Assembly (NCBI RefSeq): GCF_003006155.1 | Contig: NZ_CP023559.1 | Location: forward strand, 3,968,001 to 4,032,000 | From: Salinicola tamaricis | Lineage (GTDB): Bacteria; Pseudomonadota; Gammaproteobacteria; Pseudomonadales; Halomonadaceae | Length of the DNA: 64,000 bases | Direction of reading: 5' to 3' | Shown here: positions 49,601-59,300 of the stretch, in pieces | How positions within the stretch are numbered: the first letter of the stretch is position 1 | Layout of the letters: each line of letters opens with the position of its first letter | Made by a program: the position numbers and the translations under genes | Notes under the pieces: generated by a model | Told to the model about the DNA's origin: nothing | Databases searched by the model: none | The model's input: the letters and a program-made list of their open reading frames with translations, nothing else

Positions 49601-52600
49601 CCATCGATAGCCAGCGCCCAACCGCCACCATCCAGTTGAGCGACACTGCGTTGGCTGCGGGTGAGACGGCGACCGTGACCATCACCTTCAATGAAGCAGT
49701 GAGCGGATTGAGCACGACTGACTTCAGCGTGGCCAACGGCGCCCTCAGCAACCTCGCCAGCAGCGATGGTGGCCTGACCTGGACGGCGACCCTGACGCCT
49801 GACGCCAACGTCACCGACACGACCAACCTGATCACGCTGGATAACACCGGCGTGCAGGATCTGGCAGGCAACGTCGGCTCCGGCACCACCGACTCCGACA
49901 ACTACGCCATCGATACTCAACGCCCAACCGCCACCATCGCGGTCGCCGACACCGCCTTGAAAGCGGGCCAGAACACCACGGTTACCATCACCTTCAGCGA
50001 GGCGGTGACCGGCCTGACCACGGGTGACTTCAGCGTGGCCAACGGCGCGCTCAGCAACCTCAGCTCAAGCGACGGCGGCATTACCTGGACGGCGACCCTG
50101 GCGCCGAACGCCAACGTCACCGACACGACCAATCTGATCACTCTGGACAACAGCGGCTATACCGATGCCGCCGGCAATACCGGCACCGGCATCACCGACT
50201 CCAACAACTACGCCATCGATAGCCAGCGCCCGACTGCAACCATCGTGGTCAACGACACCGCGCTGGCCATCGGTGAAACCGCCACCGTCACCGTGACCTT
50301 CAACGAGGCCGTACAGGGTCTGAACATTGCCGACTTCAGCGTAGCCAACGGCAGCCTCAGCGGCCTCAGCAGCAGCGATGGCGGCATCATCTGGACTGCC
50401 ACGCTGACGCCCAGCGCCAATATCACCGACAGCAGCAACGTCATTATCCTGGATAACAGTGGCTACAGCGATGCGGCCGGTAATACCGGCACCGGCACCA
50501 CCGACTCCAACAACTACGCCATCGATACCCAGCGCCCAACCGCAACCATCCAGTTGAGCGACACTGCGCTGGCTGCGGGTGAGACGGCGACCGTGACCAT
50601 CACCTTCAATGAAGCAGTGAGCGGATTGAGCACGACTAACTTTAGCGTGGCCAACGGCGCCCTCAGCAACCTCGCCAGCAGCGATGGTGGCCTGACCTGG
50701 ACGGCGACCCTGACGCCTGACGCCAACGTCACCGACGCCAGCAACCTGATCAGCCTGGACAATACCGGCGTCACCGACCTGGCCGGCAACACCGGCACGG
50801 GCAGCACCGATTCGGGCAACTACGCCATCGACACCCAGCGCCCAAGTGCCAGCATTGTGGTCGCCGACACCGCCTTGAAAGCGGGCCAGAACACCACGGT
50901 TACCATCACCTTCAGCGAGGCGATCACCGGCCTGACCACGGGTGACTTCAGCGTGGCCAACGGCGCGCTCAGCAACCTCAGCTCAAGCGACGGCGGCATT
51001 ACCTGGACGGCGACCCTGACGCCCAGCGCCAATGTCACGGATGCCAGTAACCTGATCAGCCTGGATAACACCGGCTACGCCGATGCCGCCGGCAATACCG
51101 GCACCGGCATCACCGACTCCAACAACTACGCCATCGATAGCCAGCGCCCGACTGCAACCATCGTGGTCAACGACACCGCGCTGGCCATCGGTGAAAGCGC
51201 CACCGTCACCGTAACCTTCAACGAGGCCGTGCAGGGTCTGGACGTCGCCGACTTCAGCGTAGCCAACGGCAGCCTCAGCGGCCTCAGCAGCAGCGACGGC
51301 GGCATTACCTGGACTGCCACGCTGACGCCCAGCGCCAATATCACCGACAGCAGCAACGTCATTAGCCTGGATAACACTGGCTACAGCGATGCAGCGGGTA
51401 ACATCGGCACCGGCACCACCGACTCCGACAACTACGCCATCGATACTCAGCGCCCGACCGCAACCATCCAGTTGAGCGACACTGCGCTGGCTGCGGGTGA
51501 GACGACGACCGTGACCATCACCTTCAATGAAGCAGTGAGCGGATTGACGGTCGGCGACTTCATGGTCGAAAACGCACCCTGAGCGGACTCAGCTCCAACG
51601 ATGGCGGCATTATCTGGACGGCGATCCTGACTCCCAACGCCAACGTCTCCGATAGCAGCAACCTGATCACTCTGAACAATGGCGGAGTGCAGGATACTGC
51701 GGGCAATACCGGTGCCGGCAGCACCACTTCAGGCAACTACGTCATCGATACCGCGGCGCCCATCGTCAACCGGGTCAGCGTGCCTTCAGACGGGCTATAC
51801 AATGCTGGCGATACATTAACCTTCGCGATCGATACCAGCGAAGCCGTGATCATCGATGGCACGCCGAGGCTGGCTCTGAACATCGGAGCACGACCGTATA
51901 TGCCGACTATGTCACGGGTTCGGGTAGCGACACGTTGGTCTTCCAGTACAACCTGCAGCCGGTCTCGACGCCGAGGCCGCATTAGCGTGACGGGGCTGGA
52001 GAACAACGGCGGCAGCGCGCGCGACGCCGCCGGCAATGTCTTGAATTCGACGTTGAACAATGTCGGAGAGACTTCGGCTGCGCATCGACACCACCCCGCC
52101 CACCGCGACCATCGCGCTGGATACCACCACCAGCGTCGACGGCAATGTGCGCTACACGGTGACCTTCAGCGAAGCGGTCAGTGAGGTCGATCTGTCGGAC
52201 TTCACGCTGATCAGCACGGGAAGCGCCCAGGGTAGTCTCGGCAGCCTAGTACAGATCGATGCACGCACCTACCAGATCACGATTAGCAATGTCGTCGGCA
52301 GCGGCAGCCTGACCCTGTCACTCAACAGCAATAGCACCGACATCAGCGATTTGGCTGGCAATACACTGACAGGGGCTGGTCGGCCAACCCTACACCCAGT
52401 CCCAGGTCCAGGGTGACCCTGAGTTCCGCATCACACCAGCAGCCCCGCTGGCGCAGCCTGGCGCCAGCGTAACAGTCGAGCCGCCACAAACATCGGCGCC
52501 GCCCTCTCTGTTTACCTCGCCCCTACGGCCCACACCGCTGTTCGAGGTGCCCAACCTGGGCAGTGGCATACCGCCAGTGGGCGATATCTTCATCCGCAAT

Positions 52601-52935
52601 GGCGCTCTGGCACCCAGCTATATCGCCCAGGTCTTTGCCAGCAGCGCCGCACGCCTCAGCATCGGTGCGATACTGAATCATCCGCTTTCGGCGGTAGCGA
52701 GAACACCTTCGGCAGCAGCAGTTTCTCGGCGCTGTTCGATGGTATCGCGCCGCCAGCACCGGGCGACATTCAGCTGCGCCCAGGCCCGGACACCAGCGAT
52801 TTAAGCCAGAACGCGCTTCAGGGCGCCCCCACCCTGGCCCAGCAGTTGCAGGAGATACACGAAGACGAGTGGCGCCAGGTCAGCAGTCTGACCCTGGCAT
52901 TCGAGCAGATGGCCGAGCCGACATCCAAGGTCTAG
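43642..52935 (+). CDS. Giant LEPR / DUF4347 / repeat surface protein (many frameshifts)
   Basis: One gene of about 3,100 codons, with about 13 indels between 47 and 52.8 kb. Order: a short basic start with [11 protein letters not shown] (residues 25-35); DUF4347 at about 80-250 with [12 protein letters not shown] (His137) and [10 protein letters not shown] (Cys180); a beta domain ([20 protein letters not shown]) to about 470; another beta domain; autotransporter-type repeats ([20 protein letters not shown] and relatives, about 45.8-47.7 kb); a cadherin-like linker; Ig-like repeats of 102 residues (48.4-51.7 kb); two more Ig-like domains; a proline-rich stretch; and the end [15 protein letters not shown] with TAG at 52935. 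GGGAG precedes the ATG. I see no Sec signal peptide and no RTX nonapeptides. It is most likely an exported adhesin handled by the flanking HlyD/M50/TolC genes. Confidence 0.85.
45868..47710 (+). repeat. Autotransporter-type beta-strand repeats within the giant gene
   Basis: About eight units of 60-90 residues with the core L(T)KxGxGxLTLSGxNxYxGxTxVxAGTL. The DNA copies differ clearly, unlike the Ig-like repeats downstream, so this array is older. Frameshifts at about 47092 and 47416 fall inside it. Confidence 0.8.
48393..51756 (+). repeat. 306-bp Ig-like repeats with a 918-bp higher-order unit
   Basis: Unit starts (codon for Arg in RPTA/RPSA) at 48393, 48700, 49003, 49309, 49615, 49921, 50227, 50533, 50839, 51145 and 51451; from 49003 the spacing is exactly 306 bp. 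Each unit reads like ...DTAL...[15 protein letters not shown]...DFSVANG-LS-LSSSDGG-TWTATL. Three unit types alternate: A ([11 protein letters not shown]), B ([11 protein letters not shown]) and C ([11 protein letters not shown]), giving A-B-C three times in a row, a 918-bp tandem period. Confidence 0.93.
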
Positions 52936-52986
52936 CAAAAGGCCGAACAATAATCGATAGATGCCGTACCAAGGGGAAGTTCGAGG

Positions 52987-54471
52987 ATGAGTCGTCAAAA
53001 GCAACTTTTCGCAGTCAGTCTGTTGGCTCTGGCCATCAGTGGCTGCGCCGTCACCAGCCAGCCGATCGATCACCGTGTCAGCGAACAGCGCGCGCAGCAG
53101 GATCTGCGCACGATGTTCAAGGATCAGGAGCCGCTCAGCGGCCCGCTCACGCTGCATGAAGCCATGGCCCGCGCCGTGAAATACAACCTCGAGGGGCGCT
53201 TGAAGATCATGGAAGAGGCCATGGCCCAGCGCCAGGTCGATCTGGCCACCTTCGACATGCTCCCGCGCATGGCGCTGTCTGCCGGATACGCCGGGCGCAG
53301 CAACGTCAGCGCCTCCAGCAGCGAGAGCATTCGAACCGGGACTCAGTCACTCGAGCCTTCGACCTCACTGGATCGCGACCGTCGCGTCGCTGACCTCACC
53401 ATGGTGTGGAACGTACTCGACTTCGGCGTCGGTTATGTCAATGCCAAACAGCAGAGCGATCGACGTCTGATCGTGCAGGAGCGCCGACGCAAGGTGGTCC
53501 ACACCATCATTCAGGACGTGCGCTCGGCCTATTGGCGGGCCGTGGCGGCCGACCGCCTGCTGGGCCAGATCGACAGTCTGATGGCACGAGTCGATCAAGC
53601 GAGTGAGAATAGCCGCCGCCTCAGCGATCAGCGTATCGGCGACATCATCCAGACGCTGAGCTACCAGCGCGCCCTGATCGAAGCCACGCGCCAGCTCGAG
53701 GAGCAGCGCCGTGCGCTCTCGCTGGCCAAGACCGAGCTCGCAACGCTGATCAATCTGCCCCTAGGCACCGAGATCGAGCTGGCGCCCGAGGCGGGTTATC
53801 AGGTGCCTCAACTCACGGTCGACCTCAGTCAGCTCGAACAGGCGGCCTTGACCCATCGCCCCGAACTGCGCGAACAGGACTACGAAACCCGCATCAGCGC
53901 CGCCGAGACGCGCAAGGCCATGCTACGCCTGCTGCCCGGCCTCGAGTTTTCCGCCGGCGCCCACTACGACAGCAACTCCTTCCTGGTCAACCAGAGCTGG
54001 GCCGATTATGGCGTGAAGGTCACCTGGAACCTGTTCAACGTGCTTTCCGGGCCCGCCGCCATCGATGCGGCTAAGGCCGGTCAAGCAGTCGTGGAAGCGC
54101 GCCGCCAGGCCATGTCGATGGCGATCCTGGCGCAACTGCATGTCGCCAATGCCAATTTCCGCGAAGCGCAGCGTCAGTTCGAGACCAGTCAGGAGTTGGT
54201 CAGCCTGGATAGCCAGATCGTCGAACAGCTGCGCAATCGTTATCAGGTGCAGAGCATCGGCGAACTGGAGCTGATACAGGGCGAATTGAATACGCTGCAG
54301 GCCGATCTGCGCCGCGACCTGGCCTATGCCGACCTACGCAGCAGCTATGGTCAGCTCGCTGCCAGCGTCGGCTTCGATCCGCTGCCTGAAAGCCTTGCCT
54401 CCAACAGCATCGGTGGTATTGCCGAAGCGCTCGCCAGTCGCGAAGCGCAGTGGCAGTCGGGTCAGCTGTAG
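52987..54471 (+). CDS. TolC-family outer-membrane lipoprotein
   Basis: A 494-residue outer-membrane channel. Lipobox LALAISGCAVTS near residue 20, then two TolC repeats with long helices (HEAMARAVKYNLEGRLKIME; QRALIEATRQLEEQRRALSL; ALTHRPELREQDYETRISAA) and beta-strands such as GVKVTWNLFNVLSGPAAIDA. It ends about 30 residues after the last helix. The 51-bp spacing after the giant gene and shared strand suggest it is the exit channel for that protein. It could alternatively be an efflux-pump channel. Confidence 0.9.
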   Translation: MSRQKQLFAVSLLALAISGCAVTSQPIDHRVSEQRAQQDLRTMFKDQEPLSGPLTLHEAMARAVKYNLEGRLKIMEEAMAQRQVDLATFDMLPRMALSAGYAGRSNVSASSSESIRTGTQSLEPSTSLDRDRRVADLTMVWNVLDFGVGYVNAKQQSDRRLIVQERRRKVVHTIIQDVRSAYWRAVAADRLLGQIDSLMARVDQASENSRRLSDQRIGDIIQTLSYQRALIEATRQLEEQRRALSLAKTELATLINLPLGTEIELAPEAGYQVPQLTVDLSQLEQAALTHRPELREQDYETRISAAETRKAMLRLLPGLEFSAGAHYDSNSFLVNQSWADYGVKVTWNLFNVLSGPAAIDAAKAGQAVVEARRQAMSMAILAQLHVANANFREAQRQFETSQELVSLDSQIVEQLRNRYQVQSIGELELIQGELNTLQADLRRDLAYADLRSSYGQLAASVGFDPLPESLASNSIGGIAEALASREAQWQSGQL

Positions 54472-54498
54472 CCCCCACCGCGGCGTGCGTTGGCCACC

Positions 54499-54519
54499 AG
54501 CGCCGCCCAGGGCGGCGCT
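54499..54519 (+). terminator. Terminator hairpin after tolC-like gene
   Basis: AGCGCCGCC and its complement form a 9-bp stem with loop CAG, followed by TATT. It closes the secretion cluster. Confidence 0.65.
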
Positions 54520-54580
54520 TATTCAGGCACTTCTCCAGGCACTCCGGCTTGCTCCCGGGCCGATCTTTGCCAGACTGACA

Positions 54581-54608
54581 GGGCCCCACGCGTCTCGCGG
54601 TGGGGCCC
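54581..54608 (+). other. Hairpin upstream of the aldo/keto reductase
   Basis: GGGCCCCAC pairs with GTGGGGCCC, with GCG/CGC also able to pair inside. It ends about 24 bp before the next ATG, so it could be a second terminator or a leader structure. Confidence 0.4.
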
Positions 54609-54631
54609 ATTCAGTCAGGCAAGGAGGCCAT

Positions 54632-55729
54632 ATGAGCATGCAATATCGTCCGCTGGGCAACTCGGGCTGATGGTCTCGAGCATGACCCTGGGCACGGTGC
54701 CGTTCGGCGGCAGCCACGGTTTCGAGAAGGCAGCGAGCGTCGACGTCAAGGGCGCCCGACGCCTGCTCGACATCGCCTTCGAGGCCGGTGTCAATCTGGT
54801 CGACACCGCCGATCTCTACTCCCATGGACAGGCCGAAGAGATCACCGCCAAGGCGCTGGGCGACAAACGCCAGGACATCATCCTCGCCACCAAGGGCCGC
54901 AGCCCCCTGGGCGACGATCCCAACGCCAGCGGCGCGTCACGTTACCACTTGATTCGCGCGGTGGAGGCCAGCCTCAAACGCCTGGGCACCGACCATATCG
55001 ATCTCTACCAGATCCACAACTGGGACGGCGTCACCCCGGTCGAGGAGACGCTGGAGGCGCTGCACCATCTGGTCACCAGTGGCAAGGTGCGCTACTGGGG
55101 CACCTCCAACTACACCGGCTGGCAGATGATGAAGACCCTGGGCAAGGCCGAGCTCCACGGCCTGACCAAACCGATCAGCCAGCAGATCTACTACACCCCA
55201 GAGTCACGTGAAGCGGAGTACGAGCTGATGCCGCTGGCGCTGGATCAGAACCTCGGCTCGCTGATCTGGGGCCCGCTGGGTGAGGGCTTCTTGACCGGCA
55301 AGGTACGCCGCGGCCAGCCGACGCCGCCGGACACCCGCCAGGGCAACGGCTGGCCCGAGCCCTATGTCCACGACATGGAGCGCGCCTACGATATCATCGA
55401 GACACTGATCGCCATCGGCGAAGCCCACGACTGCTCGCCGGCGCGGGTGTGCCTGGCATGGCTCAAGGATCGCCCGGGCGTCACCTCACTGATCGTCGGC
55501 GCGCAGCAAGCGAAGCGCTCTGCACGACAATCTCGCCGCCGCCGAGCTGACGCTGAGCGAGGCCGAACAGCGCCAGCTGGAGCAGCTGACGCGCCCCGCC
55601 CCGCTCTATCCCTACTGGCATCGGGTCGTGGCCGGCATGGATCGCCTCGACCCGGCAGAGAAGCCGTTTCTCGATGGTTACGCCGAGACCATCAAGCACC
55701 GCAGCGACGATCGCGCGGCGGATGTCTGA
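54632..55729 (+). CDS. Aldo/keto reductase (frameshifted)
   Basis: NADPH-dependent oxidoreductase with a TIM-barrel. It starts MSMQYRPLGNSG; the frame changes at about 54668 to LMVSSMTLGTVPFGG. The catalytic Asp and Tyr lie in VNLVDTADLYSHGQAEE, the Lys in IILATKG, the His in DLYQIHNWDG, and YWGTSNYTGWQM forms the fourth strand. Near 55505 a second indel joins LIVGA to ALHDNLAAAELTLSEAEQRQ and the end HRSDDRAADV. AGGAGG precedes the ATG. It is close to the general-stress/YajO-like group; substrate unknown. Confidence 0.88.
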
Positions 55730-55778
55730 CTAGCCTGATTAGGCACGGCAAGGCCCAGAAGCGGGTCGCATCGCAGGC

Positions 55779-55817
55779 AAAGACGGGGCGCCTCCCTGGC
55801 GAAGGCGCCCCGTCTTT
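55779..55817. terminator. Bidirectional terminator, aldo/keto reductase / dcd
   Basis: AAAGACGGGGCGCC and its exact complement (14 bp) around an 11-base loop. The flanking A and T tracts serve both strands, between two convergent genes. Confidence 0.85.
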
Positions 55818-55854
55818 CGTCACGCGGCCGGCCCCGGGGCCGTATCGCACGTGA

Positions 55855-56421
55855 TCAGGTGCGCGGCAGGGTCACCCCGCGCTGCCCCATGTACTTGCCA
55901 CCGCGATCCTTGTACGAGGTCGCGCAGACCTCATCGGATTCGAGGAACAGCATCTGCGCCACCCCTTCGTTGGCGTAGATCCGCGCCGGCAGGTTGGTGG
56001 TATTGGAGAACTCAAGCGTTACGTGACCTTCCCACTCGGGCTCCAGTGGCGTGACGTTGACGATGATGCCGCAGCGCGCATAGGTGGACTTGCCCAGGCA
56101 GATCGTCAGCACGCTGCGCGGAATCCGGAAGTACTCCACGGTGCGCGCCAGGGCGAAGGAGTTGGGCGGGATCACGCAGGCGTCGCCCTTGACGTCGACG
56201 AAGCTCTTCTCGTCGAACGCCTTGGGATCGACCACCGCCGAGTGGATATTGGTGAACACCTTGAATTCGTCGGCACAGCGCACGTCATAACCGTAGCTGG
56301 AGGTGCCGTAGGAGATCACACGCTGGTCGTTGGCGTAGCGAACCTGGTCCGCCTCGAAGGGCTCGATCATGCCCTCCTGCTCCGCCATCCGGCGAATCCA
56401 CTTGTCGGATTTGATACTCAT
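55855..56421 (-). CDS. dcd: dCTP deaminase
   Basis: Converts dCTP to dUTP. Of 188 residues, the start [20 protein letters not shown], the trimer segment [38 protein letters not shown] (catalytic Arg/Glu region) and [14 protein letters not shown] end are all as in the family. AAGGA is upstream. It follows mrp on the same strand after about 180 bp. Confidence 0.96.
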   Translation of the reverse strand: MSIKSDKWIRRMAEQEGMIEPFEADQVRYANDQRVISYGTSSYGYDVRCADEFKVFTNIHSAVVDPKAFDEKSFVDVKGDACVIPPNSFALARTVEYFRIPRSVLTICLGKSTYARCGIIVNVTPLEPEWEGHVTLEFSNTTNLPARIYANEGVAQMLFLESDEVCATSYKDRGGKYMGQRGVTLPRT

Positions 56422-56602
56422 GCAGGTGTCCTTGGAGCGACGTCACGGGGAGCCGCAGCTCCCCCGCGCCGGGTCGAGAAATGGGTACGGCTGAATCGGC
56501 TCGCCATCATAGCGGCCCGCCCGCGCGAAGGGAACGCCGGGCCCGGCACAGCGCCGCGCAGCCGTCACCCAGCCCACGAACGCGGTACTTGCCAGGCCAT
56601 AG

Positions 56603-57406
56603 CTAGTCGCTGAACGAGATGCTCGGCCCGGCACCGCCGCTCTCGGCGACACCGCTGGCCACCGCGCGGGCGATGCGCCGGAAGGTATGCGCCACCTCGC
56701 CATCGGGTTCGGCGATCACACTGGGCTGGCCGCCATCGGCCTGCTCGCGGATGGACAGCGTCAGCGGCAGCTGGCCCAGCAGCTGGGTCGCGTACTGCTC
56801 GGCGATACGCTCACCGCCGCCGCTGCCGAAGATCGGCTCGCTGTGACCGCACTGGGAGCAGACGTGCAGGCTCATGTTCTCGACCACACCCAGCACCGGC
56901 ACGCTCACCTTGCGGAACATCTCGATGCCCTTGCGCGCATCCAGCAGTGCGATGTCCTGGGGCGTGGTGACGATCACCGCACCATCCACTGAGACCTTCT
57001 GTGCCAGCGTCAGCTGGATATCGCCGGTACCCGGTGGCATGTCGATGAACAGAAAATCGAGATCATCCCACAGCGTCTGATTGAGCAACTGCTGGAAGGC
57101 GCCGGAGACCATTGGCCCGCGCCACACCATGGGCTGATTGATATCCACCATGAACGCCATCGACATCGCCTGGATACCGTGGGCGACGACCGGCTTCATG
57201 TTTTTCTCGTCGACCACTTCGGGGCGGGTATTCTCCGGCAGTCCCAGCATGCGCGCCTGGCTCGGCCCGTAGATGTCCGCATCCAGCAGCCCTACCCGAT
57301 AGCCTTCGGCGGCCATGGCTAGCGCCAGATTGGCAGTCACGGTGGATTTGCCGACGCCGCCCTTGCCCGACGCCACGGCCACGATGTGCTTGATGCCCTC
57401 GGTCAC
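56603..57406 (-). CDS. mrp: Iron-sulfur cluster carrier protein, Mrp/ApbC ATPase
   Basis: P-loop ATPase that carries Fe-S clusters to apo-proteins. The start HIVAVASGKGGVGKSTVTAN is the deviant Walker A; VGLLDADIYGPSQARMLGLP and FLFIDMPPGTGDIQLTLAQK follow, and the cluster-binding Cys pair is CSQCGHSEPIFGSGGG. I prefer the GTG at 57406 because AAGGAGG lies just upstream of it; a GTG at 57424 is in frame. The usual N-terminal DUF59-like domain of many relatives is absent, giving about 267 residues. Confidence 0.93.
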   Translation of the reverse strand: MTEGIKHIVAVASGKGGVGKSTVTANLALAMAAEGYRVGLLDADIYGPSQARMLGLPENTRPEVVDEKNMKPVVAHGIQAMSMAFMVDINQPMVWRGPMVSGAFQQLLNQTLWDDLDFLFIDMPPGTGDIQLTLAQKVSVDGAVIVTTPQDIALLDARKGIEMFRKVSVPVLGVVENMSLHVCSQCGHSEPIFGSGGGERIAEQYATQLLGQLPLTLSIREQADGGQPSVIAEPDGEVAHTFRRIARAVASGVAESGGAGPSISFSD

Positions 57407-57554
57407 GCTCCCTCCTTGACTCACTGTCGACGGCCACGGTCACCTGGACCGCGCTTTGGCGGCAGTATAACGGTCACGCAGGGGGATACCCTAGGGCTAA
57501 GGTCGGAAATTCCGCGTCGCCGGCAAGCGACGGCGACGGTCATGGCACCAGCGC

Positions 57555-58007
57555 TCAGCCACGCGCTTCCAGCACGGCGAGCTTGGTGCGAATGAAATCG
57601 CTATGACTGACGTAGAGCAGATCGGCCAGACGGCGGATGCGGTGCTCCTCGAGGGCGGCGAGCTCGTCGTCGGCGTAGGCCAGCCGCCACATGGCAGCGA
57701 CCAGCTCGACCCGCTGGGCGTAGCTGAACCGCTCGTTGAGCAGCGACACGTACTGGAAGTGGTCGACCGCATGCTCGACCTGCGCTTCGGCTTCCGCGAT
57801 CAGCGCATCGGCCTGCTCACTGCTCAGCGAGAACTGCCGTACCAGCATCTCGCGCAGGGTCGCGAGCTCCTGCGGATCGACCTCGTAGTCGGCGCGCAGC
57901 ACCTCGCTGAGCAGCGCCGCCACCGCCAACTGCGGGGTGACCGCGTCATGATGATCATGCGCGGGCGCGAGCACCCGCTGAAAGAACTGCTGAACCGTAT
58001 CGAGCAT
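57555..58007 (-). CDS. TerB-like tellurite-resistance family protein
   Basis: A 150-residue all-helical protein. MLDTVQQFFQRVLAPAHDHH starts it, then LAVAALLSEVLRADYEVDPQ (the acidic TerB core) and LVAAMWRLAYADDELAALEE, with the repeat HRIRRLADLLYVSHSDFIRT near the end. This double-helical-repeat pattern is that of TerB-family proteins, thought to bind metal. No other ter gene is near, so the role is open. Confidence 0.85.
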   Translation of the reverse strand: MLDTVQQFFQRVLAPAHDHHDAVTPQLAVAALLSEVLRADYEVDPQELATLREMLVRQFSLSSEQADALIAEAEAQVEHAVDHFQYVSLLNERFSYAQRVELVAAMWRLAYADDELAALEEHRIRRLADLLYVSHSDFIRTKLAVLEARG

Positions 58008-58218
58008 GGAAGTGTCCTGGTACAGAGGCGGTGAGTGACGACAGATGACGAGCAGGGCCGAACGCCGATAACGCGTGGATGAGCACGTTCGACACCATTA
58101 CCTATTGGACAACGCAGGCGCCGAAGGTTCGCCGCCGCGCCCCAGGGTCTATAGCAGCCAGGCCCCAAAAGGCAGCTCCAGACATGACAGTATCTCCCAC
58201 GACGGACCCAGAAACGAC

Positions 58219-58248
58219 GAGGCCCGCGGCAACGGTGCCGCGGGCCTC
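58219..58248 (-). terminator. Terminator hairpin after luxS
   Basis: A perfect 13-bp stem (GAGGCCCGCGGCA and its complement) with a 4-base loop lies 21 bp past the luxS stop on the luxS strand. Confidence 0.75.
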
Positions 58249-58268
58249 TTGATCACGCGTCGAGCGCC

Positions 58269-58784
58269 TCAGGCGCCGTGCGCGGCCAGGAACTCCTCGG
58301 TCAGCTTCAGCTCGCTGTTGGAGTTAACGCCGATACCGCGGGTCGTGACATTGCGCGCGATCTGCTGCGCCTCGCCCAGCGAGTGCATCTCGGCGGTGCC
58401 GCACTGGTAGATATTGAGCTCGGGGATCGACTTCTGATCCTCGAGCGCCAGCACATCACGCATCGAGGCTTCCCAGGCCGCGCCCACGGTGGCTTCATCG
58501 ACCTGACCGATCAGGCTCATGTAGAAGCCTGTGCGGCAGCCCATTGGCGAGATATCGATGATCTCGACACCGTCGCCGTTGAGGTGCTGGCGCATGAAGC
58601 CCGCAAACAGATGCTCCAGTGTATGAATACCACGTTCGGAGAGAATCTCTTCGTTGGGAACGCAGAAGCGCAGGTCGTAGACCGTGATGTCGTCGCCATG
58701 GGGCGTACGCATCTGCTTGGCCACACGTACCGCCGGGGCGTTCATCTTGGTGTGGTCGACCATGAAGCTATCGAGTAAGGGCAT
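58269..58784 (-). CDS. luxS: S-ribosylhomocysteine lyase (AI-2 synthase)
   Basis: Splits S-ribosylhomocysteine to homocysteine and the autoinducer-2 precursor; part of the activated-methyl cycle. The metal-binding [15 protein letters not shown] and the downstream active-site block [13 protein letters not shown] are intact. Length 171 is normal. AAGGAGG precedes the ATG. No Pfs or AI-2 receptor is in the window. Confidence 0.96.
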   Translation of the reverse strand: MPLLDSFMVDHTKMNAPAVRVAKQMRTPHGDDITVYDLRFCVPNEEILSERGIHTLEHLFAGFMRQHLNGDGVEIIDISPMGCRTGFYMSLIGQVDEATVGAAWEASMRDVLALEDQKSIPELNIYQCGTAEMHSLGEAQQIARNVTTRGIGVNSNSELKLTEEFLAAHGA

Positions 58785-58881
58785 CGTTGCCTCCTTGTCC
58801 GTGAGTCGGAAGTACCTCTACTGTAGCACGCCAGCCGTTCGAGTCAGAAAGGCGTGGCCCTGCGCCAGACGACTCAACCCC

Positions 58882-59151
58882 TCAGTGGCAGGCCACCGCC
58901 TGACGCAGCGTACTCTTGACCCACAGACGCTGGCCATCCGGCGTCTTGCCCTGGTCGTTCCACTGCTGGGTGGTCTGGACGCAGAACGAGCCCAGATTCT
59001 CGACCGCCGGCGCCGCCGCCTCCGGGCGCTCGCCGCCGATCCGCAGCACGTCGGTATTATTGGACTGATAGTTAGGCGCAAAGGTGTTGGACGCACACCC
59101 GCCAACGGCCAGGGCCGTCAAGGCGGCGAACAGGATGTGGCGCAATGCCAT
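58882..59151 (-). CDS. Small lipoprotein of unknown function
   Basis: An 89-residue exported protein. Signal MALRHILFAALTALAVGGCA has a lipobox (AVGGC) and no Asp at +2, so outer-membrane sorting is likely. The mature part carries two Cys (FCVQTT and AVACH) that could pair. GAGGAA precedes the ATG. I do not recognise a family. Confidence 0.75.
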   Translation of the reverse strand: MALRHILFAALTALAVGGCASNTFAPNYQSNNTDVLRIGGERPEAAAPAVENLGSFCVQTTQQWNDQGKTPDGQRLWVKSTLRQAVACH

Positions 59152-59300
59152 GGCGATGATTCCTCGGAAAGCGCGCGGCTCGGGCCACGACGCAACACCG
59201 GCACGATTGCCGGCAGCGCGTATTTAGCACCGCCTCACAATCCTGTCAACGACCACCCGGCGCCCGCTGCGCCTGGCACTGAGCGCACCCGGACAGCGCC

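Noticed and set aside
44865..51377. Long minus-strand open frames across the giant repeat gene, including repeated frames of about 83 residues
   Set aside because: They repeat with the 306-bp period of the plus-strand gene, lack ribosome-binding sites, and reflect its codon pattern.
57555..58007. Tellurite-resistance operon
   Set aside because: Only one TerB-like gene is present, with no terC, terD or terZ nearby.
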